NCBI RefSeq assembly: GCF_028554725.1 | Contig: NC_071670.1 | Coordinates: forward strand, 31,490,001 to 31,554,000 | Length of the DNA: 64,000 bases | Reading direction: 5' to 3' | Origin: Zeugodacus cucurbitae | Taxonomy: Eukaryota > Arthropoda > Insecta > Diptera > Tephritidae | In this document: in pieces, positions 24,001-36,578 of the stretch | How the letters are laid out: each line of letters begins with the position of its first letter | How positions within the stretch are numbered: position 1 is the first letter of the stretch | Notes under the pieces: model-generated | The model's database searches: none | The model's input: the letters and a program-made list of their open reading frames with translations, nothing else | What the model was told of the DNA's origin: nothing | Position numbers and translations under genes: made by a program

Positions 24001-24640
24001 TAAAATCACTTGTCAAAACTTGAATTTAAATTGCAGTTAATGATGTGGTTGCTGTTCGCCATCCCATAAGTATCATTGAACATATTTTATACAAATCCCT
24101 TGAAATGTTGCGTGAGCACGCTTCGTACTCTTATTCGTATAATCTTATTCGATTATGGACTAAGTATGCAACAGTACTATAGAAGCTACACTACACACGT
24201 TTGACAATGCTCCATAACACAAAAAAATTAATTATATACATCGTCCCTTTCAATGAAATTTGTCAGAAAATATTTCCTCATTTATTGAGGAACATTAAGA
24301 TGCGCAGAAATAATATAATTATTTTCAATATATTGGTTGTTAAACAAAAACTTCTTCTCTTGTACGATTAATAAACTATGCAAAAATAAATATCTTAAAA
24401 TTTAATTTTCTTATCTGTGCCACTTTCAGTGCGATAAGATGCTACAATGTAAAGGATTATGCGTGTATTGAGAATGGAGATTTTACCACAAAGTAAAGTG
24501 AAGTACATAAATATATTCAAATAGATGAAGCAGTTTCAGTCCCTTTACATACTTCTAGCTTGTATGCATTATGTAAACTCTTAATACCTTTCCATGTGTA
24601 TGAATACACATATTATAATGTAAGATAATGCAAGCGTTAA
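21023..24640. other. No gene seen; AT-rich spacer
   Basis: There are several short frames without motifs, including one at 21893-22099 in a locally less AT-rich stretch. Two overlapping 14-base palindromes built on CTAGACTAG lie at 22702-22720. No transposon ends or RNA genes were recognised. Confidence 0.3.
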
Positions 24641-24647
24641 ATTGGAA

Positions 24648-24727
24648 GCGTCTGCAGCAGACGCATTTTCTTTAAGAACGTATTTAGTTGCTGCAGCAGC
24701 GACACTCCCGAGTGTTCTGCAGCAATA
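24648..24727. repeat. Pair of adjacent CTGCAG-rich hairpins
   Basis: GCGTCTG (24648-24654) and CAGACGC (24658-24664) are perfect arms around CAG. About 25 bases on, TTGCTGCAGCAGCGACACT faces AGTGTTCTGCAGCAA with a four-base loop and a few mismatches. The role is unknown. Confidence 0.5.
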
Positions 24728-26824
24728 GTGTCATTGTGCACGCCCCTTTACAGTCGATTGCACGTTGTTTACTTCAGCTGCATTACTTAAAACTATACAC
24801 AGAATCCAAGTCATTTAATATTATGAATAAAGTACAGGGGTATCCAATTGGGATTTGGCGGTGTTCATAGAATTTGGATGCGTTCTTGTTCGCAACGTTT
24901 GGTCTACTACATCTCATGACTAAGATGTTACTAAGAAAACATACATAAATTATTCTTCTACCTCAGCATCCAGTCTCAATTTTTCGAAATACCCTTTAGA
25001 TATGCATACCTACATTATCTCTGGTAGCTTGTTCAAGCGTTGCCAGCCTTTTGCTTTGCGGTTAGGTAACGTCAAACCACATTTTGTAACGTGCGACGGC
25101 ACGCATGCAACACATTCAACATTCGTCGCCAGGTTGCTAAGCCTAGCTCCCCTTGCAGTTTTGGATTAAGTTTCTTTCGCATTATGCATGCATTTATTTA
25201 CATATATACGAGTATTAATGGTTTATTTATTTCTGGCTTATCTTCTCCTATTCATTTACTCCATTTCTTCTTATTAGCTTATTTTTTTTATTGGTATTTA
25301 TAACACAAATTTAATAAATAAATATTTCGCAGATTTATTTCACTTATTATTAATTTGTATGCCGATTAACCAAACTAATTTTTTTCGTGTGATTAAGCCT
25401 CATAAGTTACGCAGCAGTTACAAAATCAAAAAATTGCAAACTTGAAATTTAAATATAGTTTCAGAGATGCCTTCGTCAAGGAAACAATTTAAGCAATTTC
25501 AAGATCTCTATACTAAGTTGTTGACTTCTGGAGTTTCTTACTGGAAACGCTATTATTAATTACACAAAAATGTAAACATATGGATACAATTTACGTCTTA
25601 TTATAATTTCAATTCAAGTTTAAAAATAATTAATTGTAAATAAAAATTTTATTTTTTTACAAGATGACCGTTATTACGGTCTGCTCTTATTCTTCAAATA
25701 TTTCTAATACCCTTTTCAGTACCAAAGGAATTACGAAAGAAATGCACATTTAATTAATTTTTATTTCAATTTTATTTTTACTACACAATTCTCGTCATCA
25801 GGCGCGAAAATTCTACAGTGTATGTGTAATAATGTAATATATCAATATTTGACGAAAATTACACTACAAATAATTCGATCACAAAGTGTTACTGCTAACA
25901 CCCTTTCAAGCATTTGGAAATGTTATTTTGTTCAATATGCTTATGCACCACTCCATCAGTAAAACCTTATTCGTATTGTGAAAGAATCTTCATGAGATTG
26001 CTCTGAGGAAAAGGTAACTTACGTTCAGGCATTAAAACAGCTATAGCCATCAAAGTGACCAAATTTCAGTTGACCGAACCAACGGTCGTTTATTTCACAC
26101 CATATACCAGTCTACTTATTCTCTTACATGGTAAACCGATAGTCATTGTAGCTTCTTCATCTTACTGCCTTGTCATTACATTACCGCTAAGTGCTTAAGG
26201 ATAAGCCACTCAGACATTGTACCTTTCTTCGGATAGTGAAGACAAAAAACAATAACTTTTTATAGGGTTTCCGTTGACTGTTCAATATGTAACTGTGAGC
26301 TTTTACTTTCCTTTTGTTGCTTCTTAATGTTTCTCACAATGCTGAGTTCCAAGGGGCCACCCACATTTCATTGTGGAAGTTTCTACGTTATTTACCGTCT
26401 TATTCTTTCTGGTTGTTCGTTGTACCCTTTTTGACTTTCGATATTAATTTTTGATTACTTTCGTTGGCTATTACCTACATACATTACCGCTGACACAGTG
26501 GAACGTTTTGCAATATGTTGACTTCATTTAGTGAATCAAATTTCCCAAATGCCTAGTGGTTCGAATAGGATGAGAAGTGGAGGAAAAAACAAAGTTTTTA
26601 CTTATACCCACATGCACATTTGTGTATTTGTATTATTGATTTATTACATATTTTATTTATGTATTATGAACTCTTAAATATTATTTTATTTTTATTCTTC
26701 GTCACACAAAAGCACAGTTAAATATTTACATTACTTCCGAACGCACTTGGCACAAAGCAGATGAGTTTACCAACTGTCACCACAACCCAAGAGTAGAGTG
26801 ATTTGATAATGTGTTGACATTAGA
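24728..26824. other. No gene seen; AT-rich spacer
   Basis: Only short frames without recognisable motifs. No RNA gene, transposon end or strong repeat was identified before the (GTCY)n element at 26825. Confidence 0.3.
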
Positions 26825-27288
26825 GAAGTAAGGAAGGGCTAAGTTCGCGTGCCACCGAACATTTTATACTCCCGCACTTTAAAAAAAAATACATTAAATA
26901 AGTAAGTCCTTCCATACTGTGATCCTCCGTACCACATACAACTTTCATAGCTTTATTTATGGCTTAGTTATGACACTTTATAGGTTTTCGGTTATTGCCA
27001 TTTTGTGGGCGTGGCAATCAGGCGACTACGCCCATATGCAATACCTCGTCAGGGTGCCAGGAATATGTGTACCAATATTATTAAGATATCTCAATTTTTA
27101 CTCAACTTATCGCTTGCCCGGACAGACTGACAGACGGATGGGCAGACGGACGGACAGACACGCGTATATCAAATCTACTCGTCACCCTGATCATTTATAT
27201 ATGCATAACCCCATATCTAACTTTTTTATTTTTGGATGACACAAAATCCGTTATTTGAACAAGACTATTACACTCTGTGCATCATAGA
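26825..27288 (-). mobile_element. (GTCY)n element, internally deleted copy
   Basis: On the plus strand the copy begins with the reversed tail AAGTAAGGAAGGGCTAAG and the CGAACATTTTATACTC block. It passes to ATGGCTTAGTTATGACAC, GTGGGCGTGGCAATC, a purine-rich reverse (GTCY)n core near 27120-27163 and CGTCACCCTGATCAT, and ends near the head words ACACTCTGTGCATC. The middle third present in longer copies is missing. A 106-codon frame inside it has no support as a gene. Confidence 0.8.
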
Positions 27289-28790
27289 TTCGAACTACAT
27301 AGATTTATAACATATGAATGAAACTACAGACCACTATTTTTGTCTAACATTACTACTTAATTGTATTTTGATATCTGTGGTATTAAACTAAAGGAAAGTG
27401 GCTTTGGCGAATTTCCATCGGATACCAAATTGTATCTCTTTCTTATAAATTATTCTAGCACATATAAACCATTGTCGAACTACAGTTGTGAAAATGAAGA
27501 CAATTCAACAATCAAAATCTCATAGAAAAGCCAGTTTATTAATAAAATATTTATTACAATCACTTTATCACATTTGATTAGCAGTCTGTGCTGGACGTAC
27601 AGACTGCATTCCACAAACGAATGTTGCCACGTACTCATGCAACATAACGCTACCGAGTATTATACACCAATAAAAGGTTATGCCCGTCCATTTATGTTTG
27701 GTAGGCAAAGAGTAAACTCAAGGCAAACGTAGTCTATTATGGCATACATAGTCTGGTGTTGCATGTTGCACGTATCGAGTATCATTTAAAGCATTTGTCA
27801 GCAACTAAATGAAAACTACCGCAGTCGCAGTGACATTTAGCAGCAGATGCTCCCTTGTTATGCACATAACACGAACATAGAAAGGTAACAGTAGCAGCAG
27901 TCATTTACCAACAAGTGCTTTATCCTTAATCGCAACTGCAACACGAATGCATTGAGGTGAAGTTAAGGCGAAGTGCACACTTTTTTACCTTATTTGGCGG
28001 CCATAGAGGAAAGCTGAAATAGTGCGACGAAAACTTATGCAGCAGCTGAGCGCCTAATGCACTGACTTTTAAGATGCCAATTCAAAATTGTATTCGCCTC
28101 CGATGACAAGAAACGGAAAATATATGCGAAAAAGGAATGAGGAATATAAAGTTATGCACAAAAGCTAAACGAACGCTTAAGCTAAAAAGTTGTGAAAATT
28201 ACCAGGATGATGGCACACATAAAAGCAGTGAACAGGAGCGACGCAGCAGCAGGAGCCGATGATTGCATACAGTAGCTTATATTTTATTCATGTCTTCATT
28301 AGGCAACTACAATATGCGACCAAGTGGAGTTTAAACGATAAAGATAGACACATATTCAGGTGATAATAGCAGCTGCCCGTCTTTTTGCTAAAAGGCGAAA
28401 AGTATATTGCAAACGATGCAGTAATTTGTGTTTAATCTAAATGCAAAGAATATACTCCCTCTTGTGAAGTAGGAGGAAGAAAGTAGAGCGGACAGAAGAC
28501 ATACCAACTGTATCTCCAAACTTTACTAGAGCGAATTAGAGAAAATTTTAAAGTTTTTTATAGAGTCCCAAAGATTAATTGAATTAACTAATGAACTGTT
28601 TTATTCTTTTTATTTTAACATATTGACATTCAAAGCAACCTTTGGGCTATCATATTTCGGATGTTCATGTACTACTTTAATTTATACTTTATTGACATTT
28701 CATTTCTTTCTTATTTACAGGTTACCCAAAAATCGCATATCGTTGACTGAAGGATTGTAACTAATTCTCTTCCAGAGTTTTCTTTCCCAG
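27289..28790. other. No gene confirmed; moderately GC-richer spacer
   Basis: 27.6-28.4 kb is less AT-rich than its surroundings and has scattered AGC/CAG triplet clusters (near 27840, 27893 and 28243). It could be regulatory DNA, but no site can be named. Its right part holds a pyrimidine-rich track that precedes the exon-like segment at 28791. Confidence 0.3.
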
Positions 28791-28932
28791 TATTATCGTT
28801 TTGCAGAGAAAACGTCTTGGAGACGTTTCCAGCATAGCGAAAACGATGCCGGCTCGATGTTTAGTGAAAAATCAACTAATCTACTAAATTCTGGCATAAC
28901 GTGCACGTTATCGAAAACCACAGAGATTTCTG
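28791..28932 (+). CDS. Candidate internal coding exon of an unidentified gene
   Basis: A pyrimidine track ending in CTTTCCCAG precedes 28791. A good donor, CTG|GTGAGC, follows 28932. Between them one frame is fully open for 47 codons plus one base (YYRFAEKTSWRRFQHSEN..., ending SKTTEIS), while the other two frames have stops. Base composition is more balanced than around it. Another acceptor, CTCTTCCAG, ends at 28775 and gives a slightly longer exon in the same frame. I do not recognise the protein. The one-base remainder fits an acceptor at 33243. It could still be chance, as no homology can be shown. Confidence 0.3.
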
Positions 28933-29850
28933 GTGAGCTTCTCCTTACAAATTATAAAATAAATCAAATGATCTGTGAGAAACATATCTACATTACGTTT
29001 AGCCGAATACGATTTTTTCAATTTTTTGTTACTGACATGACTGGCAACAAAAAAACTTTTTAAAATATTTATAATTTATTATTGAACAAATACAAAATAT
29101 AAAAAATTAATTAGGCGTTTATTAATAAAATAGTGATATTATGAAAAATTGAGTGAATTTTCGTTAGCCGAATGATGAAAAATATGGAAAACTAAAACAA
29201 AGAAATATGATTAATTCTTTATTTTACACCGATTACACTTTAATAAGTCAAAAATGTGATTTGACATAGTTCCTTTTGATTTTATTAAGACGGCGTCCCG
29301 CATTTTTCCCAGATCTCTTTAAATACCTTCCTGAACTCAAAACATTACTATTCCTGGGTGAGATGTCCAGAGATGTTAAATGGGATTTTTCTCAGAACTG
29401 CGTGCTTATCATTTCATTAATTCTATATTTTTATCTTCAAACCGCGAATGGAAAGTTGTGAGAAGTGTATGGGATAGTTTCCTGTGGGAAAACTGGTTCA
29501 TTTTGAAGACAGTTCTCAGTGATGAGATTAATTCTGATTCCGATATGTCTGTGCAAGTCTCGCTGTTCAGTTTTTTTAGTTTTTTTTCTGAATCTTCCAT
29601 TAAAAGAAAAAGTTGTGCCAATCATTACACTTCACCACTAAAGTTTTTACTTATCCTTGGTTCCTATTTTGCTTCCAAATCAAGCCAAGAAAATCTAAAT
29701 CCGTTCAAAACGTTTAGATTAAACCATTTCTGGTCGGAAAAATCAGATTTCCCTATTCTGAAGACCATTTCATAAGCGTTTTTTTCCGAATCTTGCAGTA
29801 ACCTTATGGCCTGTCCTAAGAGCCTGTCCTGCTTTGCTTCTTATTTTTAT
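28933..29850. other. No gene confirmed; several medium open frames
   Basis: Plus-strand frames at 29276-29461 and 29380-29775 (131 codons) and minus-strand frames near 29409-29625 overlap. None has a recognisable domain. The stretch may be an old repeat or intron sequence. Confidence 0.25.
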
Positions 29851-30305
29851 ACTCTCGCAACAAAGTTGCTACGATATAGGGTTATATATATCAAAATGAT
29901 CAGGGTGACGAGAAAAGTTCAAATCCGGATGTCTGTCTGTCCGTCCGTCCGTGCAAGCTGTAACTTGAGTAAAAATTGAGATATATTGATGAAACTTGGA
30001 AGACGTATATCTTGGCACCATAAAAAGGTTAAGTTGAAAAATGAGCTAAATCGGACCACTGCACAGTGGTTGGGCTTGTATGAAGGTGCGGTCATAAATA
30101 CTTCCCGTTGAGATATCGCTTTGAAATTTTCACCAAAAATCTAAAAAATTATTTTAAATATATAGTAAAAAAATTGGACCCATCGGACTACTAGGTCCTA
30201 TAGCTCCCATAGAACTGTAATTGCCATTATATAGCAATCATGCGCAAAAATACTTCTCATGATCATGGTCGGAGCGTCAAAACTTTCAGTAAGGCTTTGT
30301 AAAAA
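29851..30305 (+). mobile_element. (GTCY)n element, head portion with a divergent right half
   Basis: TATACTCTCGCAAC and GTTGC at 29851-29871 form the head hairpin, though part of the usual head after it is missing. ATATAGGGTTATATATATCA, GATCAGGGTGACGAG, the (GTCY)n core at about 29934-29951 and CTTGGCACC follow. Similarity to the other copies stops near 30062 in GGACCACTGCA. The following segment, with CATCGGACTACTAGGTCC, reads like the interior of a related but different subfamily. Confidence 0.65.
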
Positions 30306-31500
30306 CACAAGTTAAAATAAATACCTCTAGCTTCAAAAGCCATTAAAATAATCTTGATTCGTTAACTTGAACAATTACCAGAACAATTTGAAGTGCGTTG
30401 TTGCTGCGAATTTAAAAAAAAATGTCTGATGTGCTTTAAAAAAATACAGTTGTTCATGCGTTTAACTCTATTTTTAGAAAGTACCGTTAGATTTTTGGGA
30501 AAACCCGGTTTGAAAATAAGAAGTTTGGACAATTTAGAGGCCATCGGTTTACATTTTGTCAAAAAATCGATAGATGGATTTTTTGATTTTTGGCCTACGG
30601 CGGAACCACTGAACAATTGAAATCTTACAACGATTGTATTTAGTCCAATAAGCAATAATTTTTTTGCAAATGTAACCAATACAAATGTTAAGTTTTCTCA
30701 TCTCTACTGCATAGCCTTTGTTTTTAATGCTTTGTTCTACTAAACCAAATTTGAGCAACAGTAAGACGACAGCTTAAGTTTATTCACGAATATAAACATA
30801 TGGGCAAATATCGGCAGCTACACCTAACATTTATAGTACCTTAAAACATTGACAAATACACTGATAACACTTATAAAGGGGGGATCGTGGGGTAACATAA
30901 CTTACGTTAAAAAAAATACACAAAAAAAGTAAAATCAATCAAAAGTACACAACAAATAATAAATCAATAAAATTGATTTCACAAGATGAATTTATTAAAG
31001 TAAATACCTCAGCTCAGTATTTTGTAGTTTACATAATTAATTCACATCATCATTGAAATCTCTAAATATGTATTTATGTTTCTATATTTCCAGTGGATAT
31101 ACAATGCAATGAAATTCAAAGGCTGATCGGAAACTGTACCAAAGCATGGAAAATGTATGATATATTTTATTGCATAGTGTTAAAAAGAGAAAACATCTTG
31201 GACCAAGGGTCAAACAATGTTTCGAATTTTGGTTTCTTCTTTAAAGCTAAAGTAATCTATAGAAACTCTCACCTCTAATACTGGGGATATAGTCTAAAGG
31301 TAATACGAACACAACATGTAAACTGCTACTTGATTTATGAGATTAAGATTAGAAATTAATAAATTGTTTTTATGAGAAAACCATCTTAGCAATTCATAAA
31401 ATCAATTACTGTAAAGTGAATTAAGCTTAAATAAAGAACAATACGCAAAAGTAACAAAGTAACGACTTTAATTTTTATTATTTCGAACAATGTGAGTCAA
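30306..31500. other. No gene seen; AT-rich spacer
   Basis: Short overlapping frames at 30362-30758 have no recognisable motif. No RNA gene or transposon end was found. Confidence 0.3.
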
Positions 31501-31537
31501 AGTAAGTACATTCTGTCGGAAGCTCTCAATTAACTCC

Positions 31538-31729
31538 AGTTTTCGGCTGCCAGACCATTGCAGCGTCTTTCAGGCAGAGGTAGCTGCCATCAAAGTAGCG
31601 GTAGATATACGACTTAGTAGTGAGGAATCCTTCAGAGAGGTGTGTATTCACTCCGATCCCACAGTGGCAACACTGTTCTTGGAAGCGATAACAGTACGCT
31701 CTAAGCTAGTAAGGGAGTATCTAACTTAA
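31538..31729 (+). pseudogene. RNase H domain fragment of an R1/I-type non-LTR retrotransposon
   Basis: The frame reads SFRLPDHCSVFQAEVAAIK, then ICIHSD-like wording (VCIHSDPTVATLF), and stops at TAA 31727-31729. This is the start and middle of the RNase H domain of R1, LOA and I-type elements, where a catalytic Glu lies in FQAE and an Asp in the following HSD/DSQ motif. Upstream, EALN in another frame suggests a short frameshifted extension to about 31515. It is too short and has no ATG, so simple frame finders miss it. It is a dead fragment. Confidence 0.72.
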
Positions 31730-33243
31730 CCTAACCTTGCTTTTTCCTCAAATGAATAAATAAATAATGCCGTCAATATTTTCATTTCACATGTTTGTTA
31801 AAACAAATCTTTTCATGAATATCATAGAGATCAAATGTTAATTGTTAAATTTTTTAGATTATCAACACGAAAAATGTTAAAGTTGCAAGCTCTTTTGATC
31901 AGATAAAAATTGAGGAATTGTAATCAAAAGGATATTGCTATTACAACAATTATTTTTATCGCTTATAATTTAATAAATTTCAATAGCACTTTGTGGTTTG
32001 TGAGAATATCGCATTAATCGAAATTGCTTTGTACTTTGTAAAAAAAAGTTCAACAGAGCAACATAAATAAGCGTACACCATATAATCTGTGGATTAATTG
32101 ATTTGTCGGCTTATAAAATATTTATTATTTTAATTTGTGCATTGTGCGAAAATAGATATGCTTTCACAACTATTAAATTTATATTTCACATATTTGTTTT
32201 TACGAACTACTGACGTTTTCCTTTAGCGATTTAAAGTTAAATTACCTTTCAGTTTTCAGCATAACTTTTTTATAGGCAGCAGGCGTGCTTGTAATCCGAG
32301 TTCACCCATTTTCATAATTGGCCTTAATTTAATTCAGTTCAGAATTCTCAAAACTCTTCTTCCAGGCTACAAAATGTTGCTCATACGCACAGGTGTAAGA
32401 TTAAGATTATATGTACATATGTGGGATATGATATTACATCCTATGCGGAGCATTTTATTATCTAACTCTTATATTATGTCAGTAATGTCATATGCATCTA
32501 CATTTATACAAATCTGATGCATTTATTGTGTTATGCCCCTATAATATGTTATGATTGGAAGCTTTGATATTTTAATTTATTTTCATAATTTTTTCTGATG
32601 CGCTATAGTGTCACTCTGTCTGCCTTTGTAAGACTTGTTCTTTTGCATGTGCAATTGATTACGTGTTGTCTACTACATAATTAAGTTTTGCTATACATTT
32701 TATCCCTCACATTGGTATATGTAATTATGCCACACGCCGAGAGTAGCTTTCGAGGTATATTTATCACTCAGTGCAAGGACAGTTCAAAAAACAAAGTAGA
32801 AATTTATATGAGCATACCGAAAATTGCATGTCTGGAGCAAAGTCAGCTCGTACACCATTATAACTATTACGTAATTTAGTTATACATATGTACGTGTATA
32901 CATAGGTACTTTAAAGGCAATGAGATAATAGACATATAAACGGGAACTCGACTTTTTAATGTTCACCTTTATGCATTTTATGCCATTTATTCCATTTGAG
33001 TAAACATCTGCTGAAGTGCAAATGTGCAAAGCAAATATATAAAGAGCAAGCATATCTTCAAATGCGGTTACTCAAGTCAAGAGGTACCACAACTTCCATT
33101 GCTAAATGCATTACGAGCAATTCAGTTTTACAGACGTAAGAATTCTACAAAAAAATTTGCGCAAGAATCAAACCAAATTTGTTTGAAATGTATATAAGGG
33201 AGTACATACATATTCGCTACGAAGATTTCAATTTCTCTTTTAG
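31730..33243. other. No gene seen; AT-rich spacer
   Basis: Only short frames without motifs. The last 20 bases are a pyrimidine-rich track ending TCTCTTTTAG at 33243, a plausible splice acceptor. Confidence 0.3.
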
Positions 33244-33491
33244 TTTTGCAGCTACTTGTCCAATATTACTATGTTTTACCGTCTGCAAACGAACCGCATC
33301 GTTATTTTGATTTGCTCCGCAATATTTTTATTATTATTATTAACCCAAACTATTACCCTCCTCCCGCCCAACCGACGCGTGGGGCGCAGTCCGCATACGA
33401 GCGGAATTTGCCGAGTCTAGAAAGGCAAGAGATTTTTAAGCGTCCGGTTCTCAAACTGCTCAGCTACAGAAAGAAACATTTCAACAGCTGA
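33244..33491 (+). CDS. Candidate terminal coding exon of an unidentified gene
   Basis: After the acceptor-like TCTCTTTTAG, a frame is open from 33246 to TGA at 33489-33491. It contains NYYPPPAQPTRGAQS, RNLPSLERQEIFKRP and LLSYRKKHFNS. There is no ATG at its start (it begins TTG CAG CTA), so it would have to be spliced to. Two leading bases plus the single base left by the 28791-28932 candidate complete a codon. Base composition in 33355-33470 is clearly richer in GC than its neighbours. No domain or family is recognised. It could equally be a fragment of an unknown mobile element. Confidence 0.35.
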
Positions 33492-33626
33492 GATTTAAAA
33501 ATATATAAAAACAAAAAGTTAAAAATTTCTGAATATTATTTATTAAGAGAAGACAAAATAGTTTTTTTGATGCTAAATATTGAGTCAGATGGATCAAATG
33601 TGCTGGAATGCGAATTAAAATCATGA

Positions 33627-33905
33627 CATATTCGGCAGAATGGTTCATTTAACTCAAAATTTGTTCTAGAAGATTTTAGAAATAATGGTCTAAACTGCCT
33701 GGATGAACGCAATGGGACATTAAACTTAATATCAGACAAAAGGAATGAACTACAAACTAATAGTTATACTGAATTAGCCGAGATCACAACCAATATAATA
33801 GTGAGCAGTTTGAGAAGCACTGAGCCACTTAAAAATAACACGCAAACAGCTGTGAGCAAAAATGAAAGAAAAAAAAGACGAATCAAAAGAAAAAGAGCAA
33901 ATTAA
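33627..33905 (+). pseudogene. Open frame without a start codon, unidentified, possibly a decayed coding region
   Basis: 92 codons are open from 33627 to TAA at 33903-33905. They include FVLEDFRNNGLNCLDERNG, TELAEITTNIIVSSLRS and a basic end, KNERKKRRIKRKRAN. A TGA at 33624-33626 separates it from a similar open stretch in the same frame (VFLMLNIESDGSNVLECEL) beginning near 33540. An open run this long is unusual in such AT-rich DNA. The product is unknown. An antisense 67-codon frame (33536-33739) overlaps it. It could belong with the candidate exon just upstream or be an old transposon. Confidence 0.3.
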
Positions 33906-35404
33906 AACAAAAACAATATGCAATCGCACAAACAATTGCAAAGTAGGAAATAAAATTAATAATTGATAACAACAACAAATGATTTAAAAGACTCGGCACC
34001 AGAATTTAAGAAAATAGTTAAAATACAATTAAAATTTAAATATAACACAAAAGCAAATTAGCACAAATACTTAGCTTTAGATTACACTTATTAAAAGTAA
34101 AACTTTCTTTAATTATATTAATAAATTTAAGCAAAAATTCAAGAACCGAGAAAAAATTAAACTTCACAGTTTGACGTGTTGCCAGATTTCACAAAAACAA
34201 AACATTTCATACAATTGGATATCAATTTGCTTCACTTAATGGTTAGTTGTTAGAAAATTGAAATAGTTAATTATTAAATGTACCACAATTGGATTCTCAA
34301 AATTATTATCACTATTGGCAGTTGTTATACATATATCTTACCTTGTAGATTGGCAGAGTATCTATACACCTTTACCAAAAACTATAACTCTTATGTTGGT
34401 ACGGTGTCGCATTGCACATTTCAATTGGTCTCAACATAATCGAAAATAAAGCCCTCGATTAAAATTTGAAGAAATAGTTCAATTTGTTAAAAATAGCCTG
34501 ATTATTTCAAAATACTTGTAGAAAACAACCATCTCCACACGAGACTTAACAACCTCAACAGCATTACTTATTCATCCATTCCTCCAACTCGATTAAATTT
34601 GCAATTTTCATTACTTATACCTATATATTTCTATACCAATGCTATGTTGCAAGCTTGTTGCTATTATGTAGGATTCCACTGTATAGTTCGCTGTGCAGAT
34701 TGCTATGTACATGTATATCCAGGATAGCGACTTACATGAAAGGATGCAAAGTCATTGTAATATATGTAGAGTGGAAACAAATGTCAAATATTTAACTATA
34801 TTATCATGTTGCTAATGTTGCACAGATTTCATAACTGAGTTAACGGTTAAAGGTTATAAGCGAGTCTTAACGAGTCAGTGTAACTGTAGTAAATATGTAT
34901 AGAATTAATTCAGAGAAAATTCATTTCCTTATGTGGAATCGGCTATTGCCCGTTCTAAACTATTTCTATAAAACAATATTATGATCGTTGGGAAGTATAC
35001 TAGTTACTACCATTGTAAATTACATAAATTTATCTTAACGGGGGGTAAGGTTTCTTTCTTCGAAAAAAGACCTTTATTCATGAATTTTTTTAGAAAAAAT
35101 TGTTGTTGTAGGTTTATTTTTCTTATTATTATATGAAAGTACAACATTTGAAGGATACTTAAAAAAAGTTTTATCGAAAAATAGCGAGGAATAACGGATT
35201 TATCGTCGATCTATCCGGCACCTCGAAAAGAAGTTTTTATGCGGTAACCAGCCTACAGCATCAATGGATCATCTGAAACCAAAAAATCAAAATGCTTTCT
35301 TTGGTTTATTAGTTTATCTTTCAATTGGCGTCGAGCTTTTTTTTAATTTTTAAATTTTTAAATTTTTGGTACCATTTTCAATCCAAAATGACGATTTTAG
35401 ACAA
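33906..35404. other. No gene seen; includes a possible unclassified repeat
   Basis: 33.9-35.0 kb holds nothing recognised. About 35036-35400 has a different texture (a GGGGGG run, then GATCTATCCGGCACCTCG and GGTAACCAGCC) and may be a dispersed repeat, judged only from its wording and its position against the (GTCY)n element. Confidence 0.25.
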
Positions 35405-36578
35405 AACAAGTAAGGAAAGGCTAAGTTCGGGTACAACCGAACATTTCATACTCTCGCAATTTATTGATATATTTTTATTAAGATAACACACAATTTGACC
35501 CATTTTGAAAATCCTATAATTAGGTATATGAGAGCTAGAGGAAGTTACACTATTACAAGAAAAATATTTCTTCTAAATTAAATTAAGATACCTGAGAGAT
35601 TTACCGAAATTTTCGGTGAAAAATTACCATGGGGCACTGAATTCTTCATATTCGATATTCGGGGCTTTGAAAAGTTATAGTCCGATTTCGGCAATTTTTT
35701 CACAAGTGATGCCACAGATCATATACAGTATTTGTGTAAAGTTTTATTTCTTCATTGGTTCCTTATGTATATATTATAAAGTGAAGGAATAAGATGGAGT
35801 TCAAAATTGAGTTATATTTCTAAGTTTTCGTGACTGTGAACCGATTTCCTCCATTTTCCACACGTGTCATCTGGATATGAAGAAAATATTACATACCGAA
35901 TTTCATTCGAATCGGTCCAGTAGTTCCTGAGATATGGTTTTCGACCCATAAGTGGGCGATGCCACGTCCATTTTCCATTTTGTAAAAAATCCGAGTGCAT
36001 CTTCCTTCTGCAATTTCTTCTGTAAAATTTAATATTTCTGACGTTTTTCATTAGTGAGATAACCCTTTTTTAGTAATTTTCAACCTAACCTTTGTACGAG
36101 AGGTGGGCGTGGTTATTATCCGATATGAACTAATTTCATGGAGTGTGGTGGGGTACTTAAGAGAACCGACTGCAGAGAGAGAGATATATACAAATAACCG
36201 ATTTGGGGCGGGGCCACGCCCAGTTCCCCAAAAAAATTACATCCAAATATCCCCTTTCCTAGTGCGATCCTTTGTTCCAAATTTATTTATGCCTTAGTTA
36301 TGACACCTTATGTGTTTTCGGTTTTCGCCATTTTGTGGGCGTGGCAATGATTTGATTTTGCCCAAGTTTAATCAAGATATCTCAATTTTTACTCAAGTTA
36401 TCCGTTGCACGGACGGACAGACAGACATTCGGATTTTGACTCGTCTCGTCACCCTGATCATTTTGATATATATAACCCTATATCTAACTCGTTTAGTTTT
36501 ATGACTTACAAAACAACCGTTATGTGAACAAAACTATAATACTCTCTTTAGAAAACTTTTATTGCGAGAGTATAAAAA
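35405..36578 (-). mobile_element. (GTCY)n element, full-length copy
   Basis: Reversed on the plus strand, it runs from the tail (AACAAGTAAGGAAAGGCTAAG, then the hairpin GTTCGGGTACAACCGAAC) to the head (ATTGCGAGAGTATAAAA). Subterminal inverted repeats, ATACTCTCGCAA near 35451 and TTGCGAGAGTAT near 36562, face each other. Between lie all the family blocks, including AAAAATCCGAGTGCATC, GAGGTGGGCGTGG, GTGGGCGTGGCAATG and a short GTCY core. The structure (subterminal inverted repeats, 3' hairpin, tetranucleotide core, no coding capacity) resembles DINE-1/mini-me elements, which are non-autonomous Helitron relatives. Confidence 0.8.

Noticed and set aside
33536..33739. Minus-strand frame containing FCRICHD, like the start of a RING-CH zinc finger
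   Set aside because: Only the first C-x2-C and one His are present. The remaining zinc ligands are absent and the opposite strand has a longer open frame.
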